Source: Acidobacteriaceae bacterium (GTDB lineage: Bacteria > Acidobacteriota > Terriglobia > Terriglobales > Acidobacteriaceae). From it: a stretch of 17,660 nt of DNA. The notes below the pieces were generated by a model. It was not told the DNA's origin. It was given only the letters and a program-made list of their open reading frames with translations, and ran no database searches. The stretch spans positions 3,628 through 21,287 of the forward strand of contig PLBX01000573.1 in the NCBI GenBank assembly GCA_003135495.1, read 5' to 3'. The translations under genes and the position numbers were made by a program. Positions 6,127 to 15,170 of the stretch are shown here, piece by piece. The number at the start of each line of letters is the position of its first letter. Positions within the stretch are counted from its first letter, which is position 1.

Positions 6127-8178
6127 ATGCGAAAGCAATTGCTGGGTCTATTCGTTCCGCTGATGGCGTTCGTACTGATCGCCAATGCGGCTGACATGAC
6201 GGCTAACGGGTTGGCCGCGAGCGCCTCACTGCAGAAGCTCGAGGTCGCACAAGGCCAGGGCGGGCTGAGGATTGAGTTCAAAGCCAAAGGCACGCTAGCG
6301 CCCAAGGTGACGACACTCGATTCTCCGTCACGCATCGTCGTCGATTTCCCTAACACGGTCATGGCCACGGCGCAGAGCCGCATCAGCGTGGGCAGTGACG
6401 GCGTGAAAGATGTCCGCGTTGGAATGGACGGGCAAGTGCCGCCCTCTACCCGCGTCGTTGTTGATCTCGCCGGGACTGGCAGTGCCAGTTCTCAGCATGA
6501 ACTCGTGGCGGGACCCAACGGCAGCCTCGTACTTACGATTCACGATGCTGCTGTCGCCCATCACCAGGCTGCAGCTCCAAAATCGGCAACTGCGGCGCCT
6601 CAAATGGCGGCGTCAGTTCCGGCAATTACCGCTCCGGTTGCAGCACAGAATGTTGAGAAGCCGACGGACTTTGCTTTCGTTGAACCCAGCTATTCGGTGA
6701 AGAATGAAAGTAAAGATAACTCTGCCGCGCCCGCCGTAAAAGCGCAGGAAGCTGCCAGTCGATTTGCTGATAAGACGGCATCGGAACTCGTCGCCGCCAA
6801 CTCCAACGCTGCCATGGCGCAATCTGCGGCAACCGCGCAAGGCATTCAGCCGGCGGTGAATCTGGCCGCAGAACAGAAAACTCAGTTGGAACAGAAACCG
6901 GCCGCTACCGGAGCGAAGTACACCGGCGAGCCGATCTCGGTCAATCTTAAGGACGTCGATCTAAAAGATTTCTTCCGACTCATCCATGAGATCAGCGGAT
7001 TGAATGTCGTGCTCGATCCCCAGGTGCACGGCAGCTTGACCATTGTGCTCGATGACGTGCCGTGGGATCAGGCACTCGACATCGTCCTCAAGAATAACGA
7101 CCTGTCACGACAGCTGGATGGAAACGTCCTTCGCATCGCAACAGTCGACACGTTGAAGAAGGAAGCCGAGAATCGCCGCTCACAAATCGACGCCGAAGCG
7201 CTGGCGGTAGACAAAGTGAGCATCACACGTTTCCTTAGCTACGCGCACGCTAAAGACGTTCTTCTGCCCATCAAGAAATTCCTGAGTCAGCGTGGCGACG
7301 TTGTAGCCGACGAACGCACGAACTCGCTGATCGTTTCCGACATCCCATCGGTTTTGCCGCAGATTGACCGCATCATCCAACAGATGGACCGCAAGACGCA
7401 GGAAGTCGAAATTGAAGCGCGCGTCGTAGCAGCCACCCGCAGCTTTGCACGTGACATCGGCGTGCAACTTGGCTTAGGCTGGGGCAATGGCACGACCGGT
7501 CTGGGAGGAGTTAATAATGTTGGAACCTCACCCATCATTGCCGGGTCACAAGTATCAAATCCACTGTATCCCGTAATCGGCAGTGCGGGAGCGACTCAGG
7601 TTCCGTTGTTTTCGAACCTCGGCGCAACCGGACCGACCAGCGGTCTGCAACTTATAAACGCAACCAACAACATGCGCATCGACCTGATTCTCACCATGGC
7701 CGAATCGCGCGGATTGTTGAAAGTGCTGTCTCGTCCGCGGGTGGTCACGCAGAATAATATTCAGGCTGTCGTAAAGCAAGGTGTGAAAATACCGGTGGTG
7801 ACCGCTGCCCAGTTGGGTGGCCCGCCAACGGTTACCTATGTTGACGCCTTCCTGAGGCTCACCGTGACCCCGCAAATCACTTCGGAAGGAACCATCTTCC
7901 TGAATGTGGATGTGGAAAACACGCTGCCCGATTTCGGTAATGCTGTGGGTGGCAACCCGACGCTTATCACGCAGCAGGCGACGACGCAGGTACTGGTAAC
8001 CGACGGCGGCACGGTGGTGATCGGCGGCGTTATTCAGACTCAAAACTCGCTGAGCATCTCGCAGGTTCCACTGCTTGGGGACATCCCGTACCTTGGCAAC
8101 CTGTTTAAGCATCGCACAGTGAATACCTCGAACCAGGAGCTGATTTTCTTCATAACTCCGCGCATTGTTCAAACATAA
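6127..8178 (+). CDS. pilQ: Type IV pilus secretin PilQ
   Basis: PilQ is the outer-membrane ring through which the pilus fibre leaves the cell. It has 683 residues. A signal peptide lies at about 1-22 (LLGLFVPLMAFVLIANAA). One AMIN domain (about 37-140), which usually binds peptidoglycan, includes LDSPSRIVVDFPNTV. An Ala/Gln-rich linker spans about 141-262. The N0/STN domain (about 268-340) includes ISVNLKDVDLKDFFRLIHEI, and N1/Secretin_N (about 363-425) includes RTNSLIVSDIPSVLPQIDRI. The secretin barrel runs from about 430 to the end and includes the closing signature VPLLGDIPYLGNLF and LIFFITPRIV. ATG 6127 is preceded by GGGAGATAGGGAA. It lies 68 bp after pilP, the largest gap in the pilM-Q run, and a long hairpin follows at 8240. 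Confidence 0.95.
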   Translation: MRKQLLGLFVPLMAFVLIANAADMTANGLAASASLQKLEVAQGQGGLRIEFKAKGTLAPKVTTLDSPSRIVVDFPNTVMATAQSRISVGSDGVKDVRVGMDGQVPPSTRVVVDLAGTGSASSQHELVAGPNGSLVLTIHDAAVAHHQAAAPKSATAAPQMAASVPAITAPVAAQNVEKPTDFAFVEPSYSVKNESKDNSAAPAVKAQEAASRFADKTASELVAANSNAAMAQSAATAQGIQPAVNLAAEQKTQLEQKPAATGAKYTGEPISVNLKDVDLKDFFRLIHEISGLNVVLDPQVHGSLTIVLDDVPWDQALDIVLKNNDLSRQLDGNVLRIATVDTLKKEAENRRSQIDAEALAVDKVSITRFLSYAHAKDVLLPIKKFLSQRGDVVADERTNSLIVSDIPSVLPQIDRIIQQMDRKTQEVEIEARVVAATRSFARDIGVQLGLGWGNGTTGLGGVNNVGTSPIIAGSQVSNPLYPVIGSAGATQVPLFSNLGATGPTSGLQLINATNNMRIDLILTMAESRGLLKVLSRPRVVTQNNIQAVVKQGVKIPVVTAAQLGGPPTVTYVDAFLRLTVTPQITSEGTIFLNVDVENTLPDFGNAVGGNPTLITQQATTQVLVTDGGTVVIGGVIQTQNSLSISQVPLLGDIPYLGNLFKHRTVNTSNQELIFFITPRIVQT

Positions 8179-8239
8179 ATTGTTCCGACACAAAAAGGTC
8201 AGGACATAAAGAACGTAACGCGAAGCCAGATAAGCAATC

Positions 8240-8279
8240 ACCGCCGTACTCTCGGAGAACCTGCCGAGTGTCCGGCGGT
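8240..8279 (+). terminator. Long hairpin downstream of pilQ, probable terminator of the pil operon
   Basis: Two 16-nt arms (8240-8255 and 8264-8279) pair at 14 of 16 positions around an 8-nt loop. The outer part (ACCGCCG with CGGCGGT) and the inner part (CTCGG with CCGAG) are perfect. The following TTTAGCTTTG is only moderately T-rich, so termination may be partial. It sits 61 bp after the pilQ stop and 61 bp before the M24 peptidase gene. Confidence 0.6.
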
Positions 8280-8340
8280 TTAGCTTTGTATCCGCAGTCT
8301 TCTGATTTCACGTCCGCCATCCTGCTAAACTCCTTCTTCA

Positions 8341-9474
8341 ATGAAATCCCATTCAAACCAGCCGAGCGGAATGGATCATGGAGCGCGGCTTCAACGGCTG
8401 CGGAATTCGCTCTCCAGCCACAAACTTGATCGCCTGCTGGTTACTCATCTTCCGAACATCAAGTATCTTTGCGGATTTACCGGAAGCGCGGCGGCGTTGC
8501 TTGTCGCCGAGCGCAGTTGCTTTCTCTTCACTGATGGCCGCTACCGGACGCAGGCCAAGGATGAAGTCAAAGGCGCGAAGGTTGTCATTGCTCAAAAGTC
8601 ACCGCTGGTGGTGGCGGCTGAGTGGGTGGCGGCGCATTCGCGAACATCGAAATCGGGCTCTTCCCATTCGCAGCCCGTGGGCATCGAAGCCGAATATCTT
8701 AGCGCCGCTATGCGCGATCGACTCGCCTCTCTCCTAAAAGGAAAGTCGCGCCTATGTTCCGCACCGCCTCTTATCGAACGCGCGCGCATGGTGAAGGATG
8801 CTGCGGAAATCCTACTCATTCGCGAAGCAGTCACGCTCGGCGCAAGTTTGTTTAACGTTTTACGGGAGAAGCTCAGGCCGGGAGTGACTGAGGTTGAAGT
8901 CGCGGCCGCTCTGGAATACAAGGCCCGGTGTGTGGGAGCGGAAGGAATGGCTTTTCCGACAATACTCGCTTCCGGAGTCCGCTCGGCGATCGTGCATGGC
9001 CGTGCTTCGAGCGCCCGAGTTCCGGACCATGGATTCGTGGTCTGTGATTTTGGTGTTATACTCGCGGGTTATTGCTCGGATCGTACTCGAACCATACACG
9101 TGGGTAAGCCGTCCGAAGAAGCGCGATTCCTCTATGATTCGGTACTGGAGGCGCAACAGGCGGCCATAAACGCGGCGCGGCCCGGTGCTACCGCAGGCGA
9201 TGTCGATAACGCGGCGCGAAGGGTGCTCCGCAAACGAAAACTGGCGCAGTACTTTACTCATTCGACCGGCCATGGTTTAGGATTAGAAATACACGAGGCG
9301 CCGCGATTGGCGCTTGGACAAACCCAGGAACTGGAAGCAGGCATGGTCATTACGATCGAGCCTGGTGCATACCTTCCCGGGAAGTGGGGAGTGCGGATCG
9401 AAGATGTGGTGGTGGTTACCTCTTCGGGCTGTGAAGTGCTTACTCCCACAGACAAAGAGCTTGTTATCGTATAG
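8341..9474 (+). CDS. M24 family metallopeptidase (Xaa-Pro aminopeptidase/dipeptidase type)
   Basis: This encodes 377 residues. The N-terminal creatinase-like domain (about 15-145, including LVTHLPNIKYLCGFTGSAAA and FTDGRYRTQA) precedes the pita-bread catalytic domain. All five dinuclear metal ligands can be assigned: Asp236 (VVCDFGV) and Asp247 (YCSDRTRT), His311 (STGHGLGLEIHE), Glu340 (TIEPGAYL) and Glu354 (VRIEDVVVV). The enzyme should therefore be active, removing N-terminal residues before proline or splitting X-Pro dipeptides in the cytoplasm. The sequence does not separate these activities. Start ATG 8341 lacks a clear ribosome site; ATG 8371 is an in-frame alternative near the domain start. 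It sits ahead of accB on the same strand, as a related peptidase does in the yqhT-efp-accBC region of Bacillus, but no efp lies between them here. Confidence 0.9.
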   Translation: MKSHSNQPSGMDHGARLQRLRNSLSSHKLDRLLVTHLPNIKYLCGFTGSAAALLVAERSCFLFTDGRYRTQAKDEVKGAKVVIAQKSPLVVAAEWVAAHSRTSKSGSSHSQPVGIEAEYLSAAMRDRLASLLKGKSRLCSAPPLIERARMVKDAAEILLIREAVTLGASLFNVLREKLRPGVTEVEVAAALEYKARCVGAEGMAFPTILASGVRSAIVHGRASSARVPDHGFVVCDFGVILAGYCSDRTRTIHVGKPSEEARFLYDSVLEAQQAAINAARPGATAGDVDNAARRVLRKRKLAQYFTHSTGHGLGLEIHEAPRLALGQTQELEAGMVITIEPGAYLPGKWGVRIEDVVVVTSSGCEVLTPTDKELVIV

Positions 9475-9588
9475 CATCTGCTTTTCCTTTAGAGAGTTGG
9501 TTCGCCACGTCTCCCGCCGCGCAGTGGGACAGGGCAACGTCTTTACGAACGGAAGAAGATAACAGATCGAAGATAGCCTGCCGCATAC

Positions 9589-10080
9589 ATGAATCAAAAA
9601 GAACTAAAAGAACTCATCGAATTTCTAATCGAAAAAGATATTGCCGAGTTTGAATTGGAACGTGGCGATGTCAAGGTGAAGATTAAGCGCGCGGCGGATC
9701 CGCCGCCCTTGGCAATTCCGGATTCGCGCTATATAACGCTTCATCCCGGTTCTGTCGCGGTTCCGCCAAGCGCGGCGCCGGCGCCGGGAACGGTCAATCT
9801 TGCCGCAAGCGCATCTCCTCCCGCAGCCGAGGAAGGCCTGCATATTGTGAAGTCTCCTATCGTGGGCACTTTTTACGAATCGCCCTCACCGGGTTCTCCG
9901 CCTTTTGTCAAAGTTGGCGATGTCCTCGAAGTCGGCCAGGTGTTGTGTATCGTGGAAGCGATGAAGCTCATGAATGAAATCGAATGCGATATGGCGGGCG
10001 AGTTGGTGAAAAAGCTGGTCGCTAATGGCCAGCCCATCGAATACGGACAGGAACTCTTCGCGCTGCGGCCGGCAAAATGA
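9589..10080 (+). CDS. accB: Acetyl-CoA carboxylase biotin carboxyl carrier protein AccB
   Basis: AccB carries the biotin that AccC carboxylates in the first step of fatty-acid synthesis. It has 163 residues, the usual length. The N-terminal helix-rich segment ([20 protein letters not shown]) and [14 protein letters not shown] match the family. A Pro/Ala-rich flexible linker runs from about 37 to 82. The biotinyl domain begins at [20 protein letters not shown] and contains the biotin-acceptor lysine Lys126 in [10 protein letters not shown]. The protruding 'thumb' seen in E. coli AccB appears to be present ([15 protein letters not shown]). No strong ribosome site is visible before ATG 9589. accC follows after 73 bp on the same strand. 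Confidence 0.95.
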   Translation: MNQKELKELIEFLIEKDIAEFELERGDVKVKIKRAADPPPLAIPDSRYITLHPGSVAVPPSAAPAPGTVNLAASASPPAAEEGLHIVKSPIVGTFYESPSPGSPPFVKVGDVLEVGQVLCIVEAMKLMNEIECDMAGELVKKLVANGQPIEYGQELFALRPAK

Positions 10081-10153
10081 AAGAAGTTGCTCGGTCGATG
10101 CCCATCTCAGAACCCGAGGCAGGGTAGCCGGCAGGAATCAATCCAGGCAAATC

Positions 10154-11506
10154 ATGTTCAAGAAAATTCTGGTAGCGAATCGTGGCGAGATTGCGTTGCG
10201 TGTCATTTGCGCATGTAAGGAACTCGGCATCCGCTCGGTCGCTATTTATAGTGAGGCTGACCGAAACTCGCTGCACGTCCGCTTTGCAGATGAGGCGATC
10301 TGCATTGGCCCGCCTCAACTGGCGCAAAGTTATCTCAATATCCCGGCAGTAATCAGCGCCGCGGAAATCGCCAATGTCGACGCCATCCATCCCGGATATG
10401 GCCTGCTTTCGGAGAATGCCAACTTTGCCGCCGTCTGCGAGGCATGTCACATCAAATTCATCGGACCGACTCCAGATGTCATCCGGCTGATGGGCGAGAA
10501 GGAAAAAGCTCGCGCCGCCATGAAGGAGCATGGAGTTCCCATCCTTCCCGGTTCTGACGGCGTGGTTGCCTCCGAGGAAGAAGCGCGCGAATGGGCTCGT
10601 AAGGTTGAATATCCGGTCATCCTGAAAGCCACTGCAGGGGGTGGAGGGCGGGGTATGCGCATCGTGCGCAACGAAGATGAACTTCCCGCTCTCTACCGCC
10701 AAGCGCAGTCCGAAGCCGCTTCTGCGTTCGGAAATGGCGACCTCTATCTTGAGCGTTACGTCGAGAATCCGCGCCACATCGAATTCCAGGTGCTGGGAGA
10801 TGAACACGGCAACGTCATCAGCCTCGGCGAGCGCGAGTGTTCTATCCAACGCCGCCACCAGAAATTGCTAGAGGAGTCGCCGTCAGTCCGGGTAACTCCA
10901 GAGTTGCGCAAGGAAATCGGAGATATCTTAAGCAAGACGCTAAGCAAAGTTGGATACCACAACGCAGGCACCATTGAATTTCTCATGGACCAGCAGCGCC
11001 GCCTCTACTTCATCGAAATGAACACTCGCATTCAGGTGGAACATCCGGTCACTGAAATGGTTACAGACGTGGACCTGGTTAAGAGTCAGCTCATGATTGC
11101 AGCTGGCGCCAAACTATCGGACGTGGTGCAGACTCCGATCATGCCTCGCGGACATGCAATCGAGTGCCGCATTAACGCCGAGCATCCGGAAAAATTCACG
11201 CCATCAGCAGGCAAAATCACCACCTTCAATCCTCCCGGCGGCACAGGGGTTCGCATCGACACGGCAGCCTATGCGGAGGGTACTATTCCGCCTTACTACG
11301 ATTCGTTGATCGCCAAATTGATTGTGCGCGGCAAAGATCGCAACGAAGCCATTTCACGCATGAGCCGAGCTTTAGGAATGTTCATCGTGGAGGGAATCTT
11401 CACCACCATCCCGCTCCACAGACGGATTCTTGCCGATCCTGAATTCCGCGCCGGGAATTTCGATACAGGATTTATTGAAAGGTTCTTGGCCAAGAAAGAA
11501 GCGTGA
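10154..11506 (+). CDS. accC: Acetyl-CoA carboxylase, biotin carboxylase subunit AccC
   Basis: AccC uses ATP and bicarbonate to carboxylate the biotin on AccB. From ATG 10154 it has 450 residues, matching about 449 in E. coli. The ORF is open upstream to 10025, but that part overlaps accB and has no family resemblance. Domains in order are the N-terminal biotin carboxylase domain ([20 protein letters not shown], with [10 protein letters not shown]), the ATP-grasp domain with glycine-rich loop [13 protein letters not shown] (about 158-170), the catalytic [19 protein letters not shown] segment and [14 protein letters not shown], and the C-terminal domain ([19 protein letters not shown]). It ends 31 bp from the convergent DUF1015 gene. 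The accA/accD carboxyltransferase genes are not in the window. Confidence 0.96.
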   Translation: MFKKILVANRGEIALRVICACKELGIRSVAIYSEADRNSLHVRFADEAICIGPPQLAQSYLNIPAVISAAEIANVDAIHPGYGLLSENANFAAVCEACHIKFIGPTPDVIRLMGEKEKARAAMKEHGVPILPGSDGVVASEEEAREWARKVEYPVILKATAGGGGRGMRIVRNEDELPALYRQAQSEAASAFGNGDLYLERYVENPRHIEFQVLGDEHGNVISLGERECSIQRRHQKLLEESPSVRVTPELRKEIGDILSKTLSKVGYHNAGTIEFLMDQQRRLYFIEMNTRIQVEHPVTEMVTDVDLVKSQLMIAAGAKLSDVVQTPIMPRGHAIECRINAEHPEKFTPSAGKITTFNPPGGTGVRIDTAAYAEGTIPPYYDSLIAKLIVRGKDRNEAISRMSRALGMFIVEGIFTTIPLHRRILADPEFRAGNFDTGFIERFLAKKEA

Positions 11507-11537
11507 GCCTCATAGAATCGACCGCAATTGCCTCTGC

Positions 11538-12851
11538 TTATTCCAACGCGTAAATTGCGAGTCCACTCAGCAGTTTGGGATAGAAATCCGTCGACTTCTG
11601 CGGCATGACTTCGCCCGCAAACGCAATGTCGCTGACCTGTTCCAATCGCGCAGGATTCATCAAGAATGCGATTTGAACCTTTCCACTTCGAACTTGACTT
11701 AGCGCTTCACCGGCTTCGCGGCAATAAGTAACATTTTCCTGATCGCGGATGGCCTCATCCGAAATTTTGAGAATGCGATTCAGGAGGCATTTGTGCAATC
11801 GCACGACGTCGAGCGCTCGTTGACGGGGAGAAATACCGGAAAAAAGACTGGTGCCAGCCGCTTTCGGAGTGTGCAGTAAGAATGCTTGATCACTGGTGAC
11901 TGCCAGCACTGCCGTTCCTGATTGGCTTGCTTGCAGCAACATCATGGCTGCGCCTACGGCGTTGATTCCTGCGTCAACTTCTTCGAGGGTAAAAAAGTTT
12001 TGCGCTTCCGCCTGAAATTCCGCGATTGAAAAAGTTGGCAAGCCGAATACGAGGCGGTGCGTTGGCAGAATCACCAGCCCCTTCCGATCCATATCAACGA
12101 AAGTCATCATCACTGAGTCGTAGGGGGCAGCACGGCCCGATCCGGTATCCGCTTCCGCTCGCCTCTCGTTACGGTAAGTTATGGCAGTCTCATAACGATG
12201 ATGTCCATCCGCAATAACCAGCTTCCGATCATGCATCTGGGTTTGGACGGAGGCGATAACCTTTGCATCGGAAATTCTCCACACCCGGTGTACTACTTCG
12301 TACTCGTCGGTGACTTCAATATCCGGATCGGCCTGAGATTCGAGGGCCGCATCCACTTTGCCTGCCCCGTTATAGAGCATGAAAATCTGACCGAAATGCG
12401 CGCGGCTAGCCCGCAGCAGATCCAGACGGTCGGCTCTCGGTTTGGCTAATGTTTGCTCATGCCGAAATATGACCCCTGCAGAATAGTCCTCGATCCGGCC
12501 GAGTGCGATGAATGCCTGTCGTTCAATCCGGGCAGGATGGCCCGTAATGCCTTCGGGAATCGTAAAAGTCTGAGAATAACGGTGAATCGAAGGTTCGGTA
12601 TCTCGCTGCAGAATGCCCGTCTGACGCCAGTTTTGAAACGAGGCGGCCGCCCGGGTATAGACATTCTCGGTCTTCCCATCCTCCGGCAGTCGTTTGCCGA
12701 GAATAATTCGCACCAGATTGTAGGGGCTGGATTCGTAATATTTTGCCTGCATTTCCGGTGTAATTTTGTCATACGGCTGGGTGACAACTTGCTGAATCGC
12801 AACGCGCTCAGGGTTATACCGCCAAGCTTTAAAAGGGTAGATTTGTGCCAT
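11538..12851 (-). CDS. DUF1015 family protein
   Basis: Read from ATG 12851 on the minus strand it has 437 residues. The start is chosen because MAQIYPFKAWRYNPERV is how DUF1015 proteins begin; the frame extends upstream to ATG 12890, and neither start has a clear ribosome site. Conserved-looking blocks are QVVTQPYDKITPEMQAKYY, YNLVRIILGK, QAFIALGRIEDYSAGVIFRH followed by EQTLAKPRADRLDL, the central DGHHRYETAITYRNERR (with the His-His-Arg-Tyr-Glu core) and VMMTFVDMDRKGLVILPTHR. No signal peptide is present, so it is cytoplasmic. The DGHHRYE block resembles an active-site motif, but the biochemical role is not established as far as I know. It is convergent with accC and divergent from the VWA pair. 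Confidence 0.85.
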   Translation of the reverse strand: MAQIYPFKAWRYNPERVAIQQVVTQPYDKITPEMQAKYYESSPYNLVRIILGKRLPEDGKTENVYTRAAASFQNWRQTGILQRDTEPSIHRYSQTFTIPEGITGHPARIERQAFIALGRIEDYSAGVIFRHEQTLAKPRADRLDLLRASRAHFGQIFMLYNGAGKVDAALESQADPDIEVTDEYEVVHRVWRISDAKVIASVQTQMHDRKLVIADGHHRYETAITYRNERRAEADTGSGRAAPYDSVMMTFVDMDRKGLVILPTHRLVFGLPTFSIAEFQAEAQNFFTLEEVDAGINAVGAAMMLLQASQSGTAVLAVTSDQAFLLHTPKAAGTSLFSGISPRQRALDVVRLHKCLLNRILKISDEAIRDQENVTYCREAGEALSQVRSGKVQIAFLMNPARLEQVSDIAFAGEVMPQKSTDFYPKLLSGLAIYALE

Positions 12852-12991
12852 AGGGATTTGCCGAATTGTAGCAGGGAGATTGAAATTCATTTTGCACAGT
12901 AACCCATCTGCGCGCCACGGAGAATTAAGAGATCACCCACTAAAGGCTACCTTCCAGACCAAAGCTGAATCCAAGAATTGCTGTCGAAAAA

Positions 12992-13024
12992 TTGACAACT
13001 GTCGTTACGAGATTGTGCTAGTAT
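12992..13024 (+). promoter_or_regulatory. Possible promoter of the VWA gene pair
   Basis: A perfect TTGACA (12992-12997) lies in the divergent intergenic region 102 bp before the first VWA start. The best -10-like matches are within GTGCTAGTAT (13015-13024), but TAGTAT would be 21 bp from the -35 and the element at 17 bp spacing (GTGCTA) is poor. This is therefore a weak prediction. Confidence 0.3.
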
Positions 13025-13098
13025 CCGGCTCAGTAGATGGTTTTGACCCGTTTTGTGGAGTTCGGGGCTCCTCCCTGGCGCGGACTTAGTGGGGTTTC

Positions 13099-14112
13099 AT
13101 GCGGTGCTGCAAACACTTCTCGGCTTTCTCTCACCTGTCTGTAGTTTTGTTAATTGCTGTGTGCAGCGTCCTTCCGCTGGTCGCGCAAAATTCCAACGAA
13201 GACGTCCACATCCAACCGCGGGTTCAGGCCGTCGCTCCAAAAGAGCCGGATATCGATCCCGCCTTCAAGACGCACACGAAACCGCTGAAGGTTGACGTAA
13301 ACATGGTACTGGTCCCGGTGACAATTACCGACCCACTGAATCGGCTTGTCACTGGTCTTGATCGGGAGAATTTTTATCTGTTCGAAGGCAAAGACCAGCA
13401 GGAGATCAAGACTTTCTCCAGCGAAGACGCTCCCGTTTCAATCGGTGTGATCTTCGATATGAGCGGAAGCATGGGCAGCAAGATTGAGCGCGCTCGCGAA
13501 GCGGTCGTCCAGTTTTTCAAAACTGCCAATCCGCAGGACGAATTTTTCATGATTACCTTCGCCGACAAGCCGGAGGAGATCGCCGATTTTACGAGCTCCG
13601 TCGACGACATCCAGGGCAGGCTCATCTATTCAGTTCCCAAAGGACGAACCGCGTTGCTCGACGCTATTTATCTGGGCGTCACCAAAATGCGCGCGGCGAA
13701 GTATCCGAAAAAGGCTCTGCTGATTATTTCGGATGGCGGCGACAACCACAGCCGTTATACGGAAGGCGAAATCAAATCGATGGTTAAGGAAGCGGATATT
13801 CTGATCTATGCGATCGGCATCTATGATCATTTTTTTCCGACTGACGAGGAGCGTCTCGGCCCTGCGTTGCTCAGCGCCGTAACCGAATTGACGGGCGGTC
13901 GCGCATTTACGATAGACAACCCCAACGACTTGGCGGATGTGTCCACGAAAATTGGCATAGAATTGCGTAACCAGTATGTCATCGGATATCGCCCTAAGAA
14001 CCCAGTGCGCGATGGCAAATGGCGCAAGATCAAAGTGAAACTTTCACCGCCCAAAGGATTGCCGCCACTCCGGGTCTATGCCAAAACTGGTTACTATGCG
14101 CCGACCGAATAA
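13099..14112 (+). CDS. Secreted VWA domain protein (VWFA-related Acidobacterial domain type), first of a pair
   Basis: This encodes 337 residues. The N-terminus is a signal peptide (HLSVVLLIAVCSVLPLVA, then QNSN), so the protein is exported. An Ig-like strand region (about 62-110) includes LVPVTITDPLNRLVTGLDRE, then NFYLFEGKDQQEIKTF. The VWA domain (about 112-290) has an intact metal-ion-dependent adhesion site: Asp120-x-Ser122-x-Ser124 (DMSGSMGS), Thr184 (GRTALLDAI) and Asp212 (SDGGDN). The C-terminal strands (NQYVIGYRPKNPVRDGKWRK, then IKVKLSP...GYYAPTE) are shared with the next protein. Such proteins are abundant in Acidobacteriota. Metal-dependent protein binding at the envelope is likely, but the partner is unknown. 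Its last 17 bases overlap the next gene. Confidence 0.88.
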   Translation: MRCCKHFSAFSHLSVVLLIAVCSVLPLVAQNSNEDVHIQPRVQAVAPKEPDIDPAFKTHTKPLKVDVNMVLVPVTITDPLNRLVTGLDRENFYLFEGKDQQEIKTFSSEDAPVSIGVIFDMSGSMGSKIERAREAVVQFFKTANPQDEFFMITFADKPEEIADFTSSVDDIQGRLIYSVPKGRTALLDAIYLGVTKMRAAKYPKKALLIISDGGDNHSRYTEGEIKSMVKEADILIYAIGIYDHFFPTDEERLGPALLSAVTELTGGRAFTIDNPNDLADVSTKIGIELRNQYVIGYRPKNPVRDGKWRKIKVKLSPPKGLPPLRVYAKTGYYAPTE

Positions 14113-15142
14113 CATCTCTCTTCTACTGTTATTCCTTTTCGCGACTCTGCTCTTCGCGCACTCAGTACCACAATCAGATTCGCAAGACTCGGCCTCTTCA
14201 AATCCAGATGCGCAAAGTTCCTCTTCCGCACCTGCAGGCCAAGCGCCCGCCGCTCCGAACGCTTCTCAGAACGTCGAGTCCTCCGACAATGGCGTCTTTG
14301 TCATCCATACGCGAGTGGATGAGGTCTTACTTCATGCCACAGTCGTTGACGACAAGCAGCACATCGTCACCGATCTCGATAAGAACGACTTCAGTGTTTA
14401 CGAGAATGGGCATCAGCAGACCATTACTTCGTTTCGGCACGAAGACGTTCCCGTCGCGATGGGAATCGTAGTCGACAACTCAGGATCGATGCGCGAGAAG
14501 CGGCAAAAAGTGAATGCAGCGGCTCTCAACCTGGTGCGCTCTTCAAATCCAAGCGACGAGGTTTTTATCGTCAATTTTAATGACGAATATTATCTAGACC
14601 AGGATTTCACCTCCAACATCGGCAAGCTCAAAGCAGGGCTGGAAAAGATTGAAGCTCGCGGTGGGACTGCTCTCTATGATGCGGTCGTAGCTTCCGCTGA
14701 CCATCTGAAGAAGGAAGCCAAGCTCGAAAAAAAAATTATTCTTGTTGTAACTGATGGAGACGATAACGAAAGCGGCGAAAGTCTGGAGCAGGCGGTACGG
14801 CGATTGCAGGCCGAGAATGGACCAACCGTCTATACGATTGGCATCCTGGAAAAAGAAGAGCACCCGAAACACGCCAAACGCGCACTGCAGATCATGTCAG
14901 AGCGGACCGGCGGCATCGCTTTTTTCCCTAACACTCTAGATGAAGTGGATGCAATCAGTCGAACCGTGGCCCACGATATTCGCACTCAATACACGATTGG
15001 CTACAAACCGACCACGCCAAAGAGCCAGGGCGGATATCGCCAGGTAAAAGTCGAAGCTCGTGCCCATAGCCACGGTAAACTTAGCGTTCGAACAAAAAGT
15101 GGCTATTACGCGGGCGTCGAGTCAGCAACTGGCGCCCAGTAA
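14096..15142 (+). CDS. Secreted VWA domain protein, second of a pair
   Basis: From ATG 14096 it has 348 residues; ATG 14078 is an in-frame alternative adding six residues. Either start lies inside the end of the preceding gene in another frame, suggesting coupled translation. It has a signal peptide (NNISLLLLFLFATLLFAHS), then a Ser/Ala/Pro/Gln-rich linker (about 24-66), an Ig-like strand region with VVDDKQHIVTDLDKNDFSVY and ENGHQQTITSF, and a VWA domain. The metal site is intact: Asp127-x-Ser129-x-Ser131 (DNSGSMRE), Thr191 (GGTALYDAV) and Asp220 (TDGDDNE). The C-terminus (TQYTIGYKPTTPKSQGGYRQ ... KSGYYAGVE) parallels the first protein. The pair is most simply a tandem duplication that later diverged, differing mainly in the linker. 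Confidence 0.88.
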   Translation: MRRPNNISLLLLFLFATLLFAHSVPQSDSQDSASSNPDAQSSSSAPAGQAPAAPNASQNVESSDNGVFVIHTRVDEVLLHATVVDDKQHIVTDLDKNDFSVYENGHQQTITSFRHEDVPVAMGIVVDNSGSMREKRQKVNAAALNLVRSSNPSDEVFIVNFNDEYYLDQDFTSNIGKLKAGLEKIEARGGTALYDAVVASADHLKKEAKLEKKIILVVTDGDDNESGESLEQAVRRLQAENGPTVYTIGILEKEEHPKHAKRALQIMSERTGGIAFFPNTLDEVDAISRTVAHDIRTQYTIGYKPTTPKSQGGYRQVKVEARAHSHGKLSVRTKSGYYAGVESATGAQ

Positions 15143-15170
15143 GAGCTGTCGGCCAGTCTCTCACGCCACT

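Noticed and set aside
7555..8241. 228-codon open frame on the minus strand opposite pilQ
   Set aside because: It mirrors the secretin domain codons, has no recognisable domain, and the plus-strand frame is clearly the real gene.
10025..10153. Upstream extension of accC (43 codons)
   Set aside because: It overlaps the end of accB in another frame and has no resemblance to AccC, whose normal N-terminus starts at 10154.
10022..10858. 278-codon open frame on the minus strand opposite accC
   Set aside because: It covers the conserved ATP-grasp region of accC and the accB-accC gap, and is a shadow of GC-rich codon use.
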